From Sergeia podlipaevii (taxonomy: Eukaryota > Euglenozoa > Kinetoplastea > Trypanosomatida > Trypanosomatidae): a stretch of 64,000 nucleotides of DNA. Shown here in pieces: positions 63,001 to 64,000 of this stretch (position 1 is the first letter of the stretch; each line of letters opens with the position of its first letter). The notes under the pieces are model-generated. The model saw only the letters and a list, made by a program, of their open reading frames with translations, made no database searches and was not told where the DNA came from. The stretch covers positions 1 to 64,000 of the forward strand of contig JASANZ010002209.1 of assembly GCA_030849805.1 (NCBI GenBank). Direction: 5' to 3'. Made by a program: the position numbers and the translations under genes.

Positions 63001-64000
63001 ATCTGAACAGCAGCAGCATTGTGGGTACGCGCATGACAGACTACAGCGGCAGTGAGGGCACGGCTCAATTCAGGCCTCCCATCACTATCGTTAGAGATTG
63101 GCCTCACACAAGCACGACCTACTTTCCCTCTACCACTCCCTCCGTGGCTACTATGAGAGGCGGGACTGCGGGATGCTGCGAGGCCAGAATTTGCGAGTGC
63201 CCGGTGCCCATGTGGGAGCTCATTGACCGTTGCACTGGGGACGTCTATGGCAAGCTGGAGCGTCGCCTTGAGGCAGCCACGATAGCTGCTGCAGGGGGCA
63301 GTACGGTCGATAGCACTATCCGCGAGCTCACAGAGGGCTGGGAAGGTGGCAGTGGCGCTCGTGGTAGCCACCAAAAGCAGGGGGAGGGGGGCGAGTATGA
63401 ACAGGACAATGATGGCCCAATGTTAACTGCTGGGCTCTACCACGTCAGCTTCACTGTACTGAAGAAGGCTCTAGAGGACCGCGAGAGCGCGCTTGCGTGC
63501 GCGGAGCAGCAGGCCAAGACTGCCCAACTGCAGATCCAACAGGAACAGCGGCGCCGAGAGGCGGTCCAGCTGCAAGCAGTGTTGCTGCTGCAGAGAGTAG
63601 GCCGAGGCCACCGTAGGCGTGTGTGGGTCCATACCCGCAGGATACAGATGGCGGAGCGACAGCGGCAGCGGCAACGGAAGACGGCGGTGGCAGGAAGGCC
63701 TGCAGCGAACCCTTGGGCTTTCAGTGGTACTGTGACCACGGCGACGTTTGCGGATGACGTCAGTAGCGTTGGCGCTGGCGGCAGTGGCCAGCACCTCTCG
63801 GGCTTTGGAAATGCTAATACGACGACGATTGGCACTGTGGCGACGCTCCCCCCAGGTGCATCGGTGATGGTGCGGCGTGGAGTGCAAATGAATTCTGCGT
63901 GCGGTAGTACTTTCCATGTCGTGCATCCATCTCATCATCATCATCATCATCACCAGCACCAGCAGCAGCAGCATCTCTCACAGTCGCAGGAGGCAGCGGC
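60018..64000 (+). CDS. Giant low-complexity IQ-motif protein, 3' part (in -1 frame, runs off window)
   Basis: At least 1327 codons open in the frame ACC 60018-60020 onwards, with no stop to the window end. The first in-frame ATG is 60384, with no pyrimidine tract or AT-rich spacer before it, so it is not a separate gene. The composition continues that of the preceding 898 residues. Four IQ-like calmodulin/light-chain motifs are visible: LQRQWRATLAWR (62151-62186), LQRSMQAWMAR (62262-62294), LIARAYRGYALR (62700-62735) and LQRVGRGHRRR (63588-63620). The last is the best match to IQxxxRGxxxR and is preceded by a coiled coil (ALEDRESALACAEQQAKTAQ). A His/Gln run lies near the window end. Likely a cytoskeletal or basal-body scaffold that binds calmodulin or centrin; this is inference. 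Confidence 0.75.

Noticed and set aside
60384..64000. Separate gene starting at the first in-frame ATG 60384
   Set aside because: The frame is open for about 450 nt upstream with coding-like sequence and there is no spacer or pyrimidine tract, so a broken single gene is more likely.

Overview
The window reads as nuclear chromosomal DNA of a trypanosomatid (Kinetoplastea). All 25 credible protein genes lie on the + strand, none shows an intron, and they are separated by 0.3-1.75 kb AT-rich spacers full of T-rich pyrimidine tracts, TA/GT/GA microsatellites and AG dinucleotides. This is the expected layout of one polycistronic transcription unit processed by spliced-leader trans-splicing and polyadenylation. 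No strand switch, tRNA, rRNA, CRISPR, transposase or reverse-transcriptase gene was seen. From memory, the gene set (PDEB, phosphomevalonate kinase, PCNA, GlnRS, EIF4G2, TOP2) matches a block of Leishmania major chromosome 15 and T. brucei chromosome 9, but I could not run a synteny comparison. I do not name a species.

Layout. 1-8 kb: 3' part of a cAMP phosphodiesterase (GAF + catalytic domain), SNU13, a small Cys-rich single-pass membrane protein, phosphomevalonate kinase, PCNA. 8-18 kb: glutaminyl-tRNA synthetase, a 104-aa orphan, MSH3, an HRD1-like RING E3. 18-28 kb: a probable mitochondrial protein, a TMEM164-like membrane protein, NOP58, a DUF1796 papain-like/Myb-like protein, ARP3, a 2-oxoglutarate/Fe(II) oxygenase-like protein. 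28-38 kb: a divergent TBC (Rab-GAP-like) protein, an acidic coiled-coil protein, an FCP1/NIF-type HAD phosphatase, a calcyphosin-like EF-hand protein, a degenerate actin-like protein. 38-57 kb: an EIF4G2-type MIF4G protein with a Gln-rich tail, a CorA-like Mg2+ channel, a USP7-type deubiquitinase, and a type IIA topoisomerase (probably the mitochondrial/kinetoplast enzyme). 57-64 kb: a giant low-complexity protein with four IQ-like motifs, interrupted by a one-base frameshift near 60 kb and running off the window.

The genes are functionally mixed, as is normal for a trypanosomatid unit: DNA replication and repair (PCNA, MSH3, TOP2), box C/D snoRNP core (SNU13, NOP58), translation (GlnRS, EIF4G2), ubiquitin (HRD1-like, USP7-like), actin-related proteins (ARP3, actin-like), signalling and flagellar candidates (PDE, EF-hand, IQ protein), and sterol precursor synthesis (phosphomevalonate kinase). 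Individual expression must be set after transcription, through UTRs and splice-acceptor strength.

The items most worth a second look are: the frameshifted giant IQ protein; the 2OG oxygenase-like gene whose start codon directly abuts the best splice-acceptor AG; the DUF1796/Myb-like fusion; the TMEM164-like gene; and two actin-related proteins that have both lost residues used for ATP hydrolysis.
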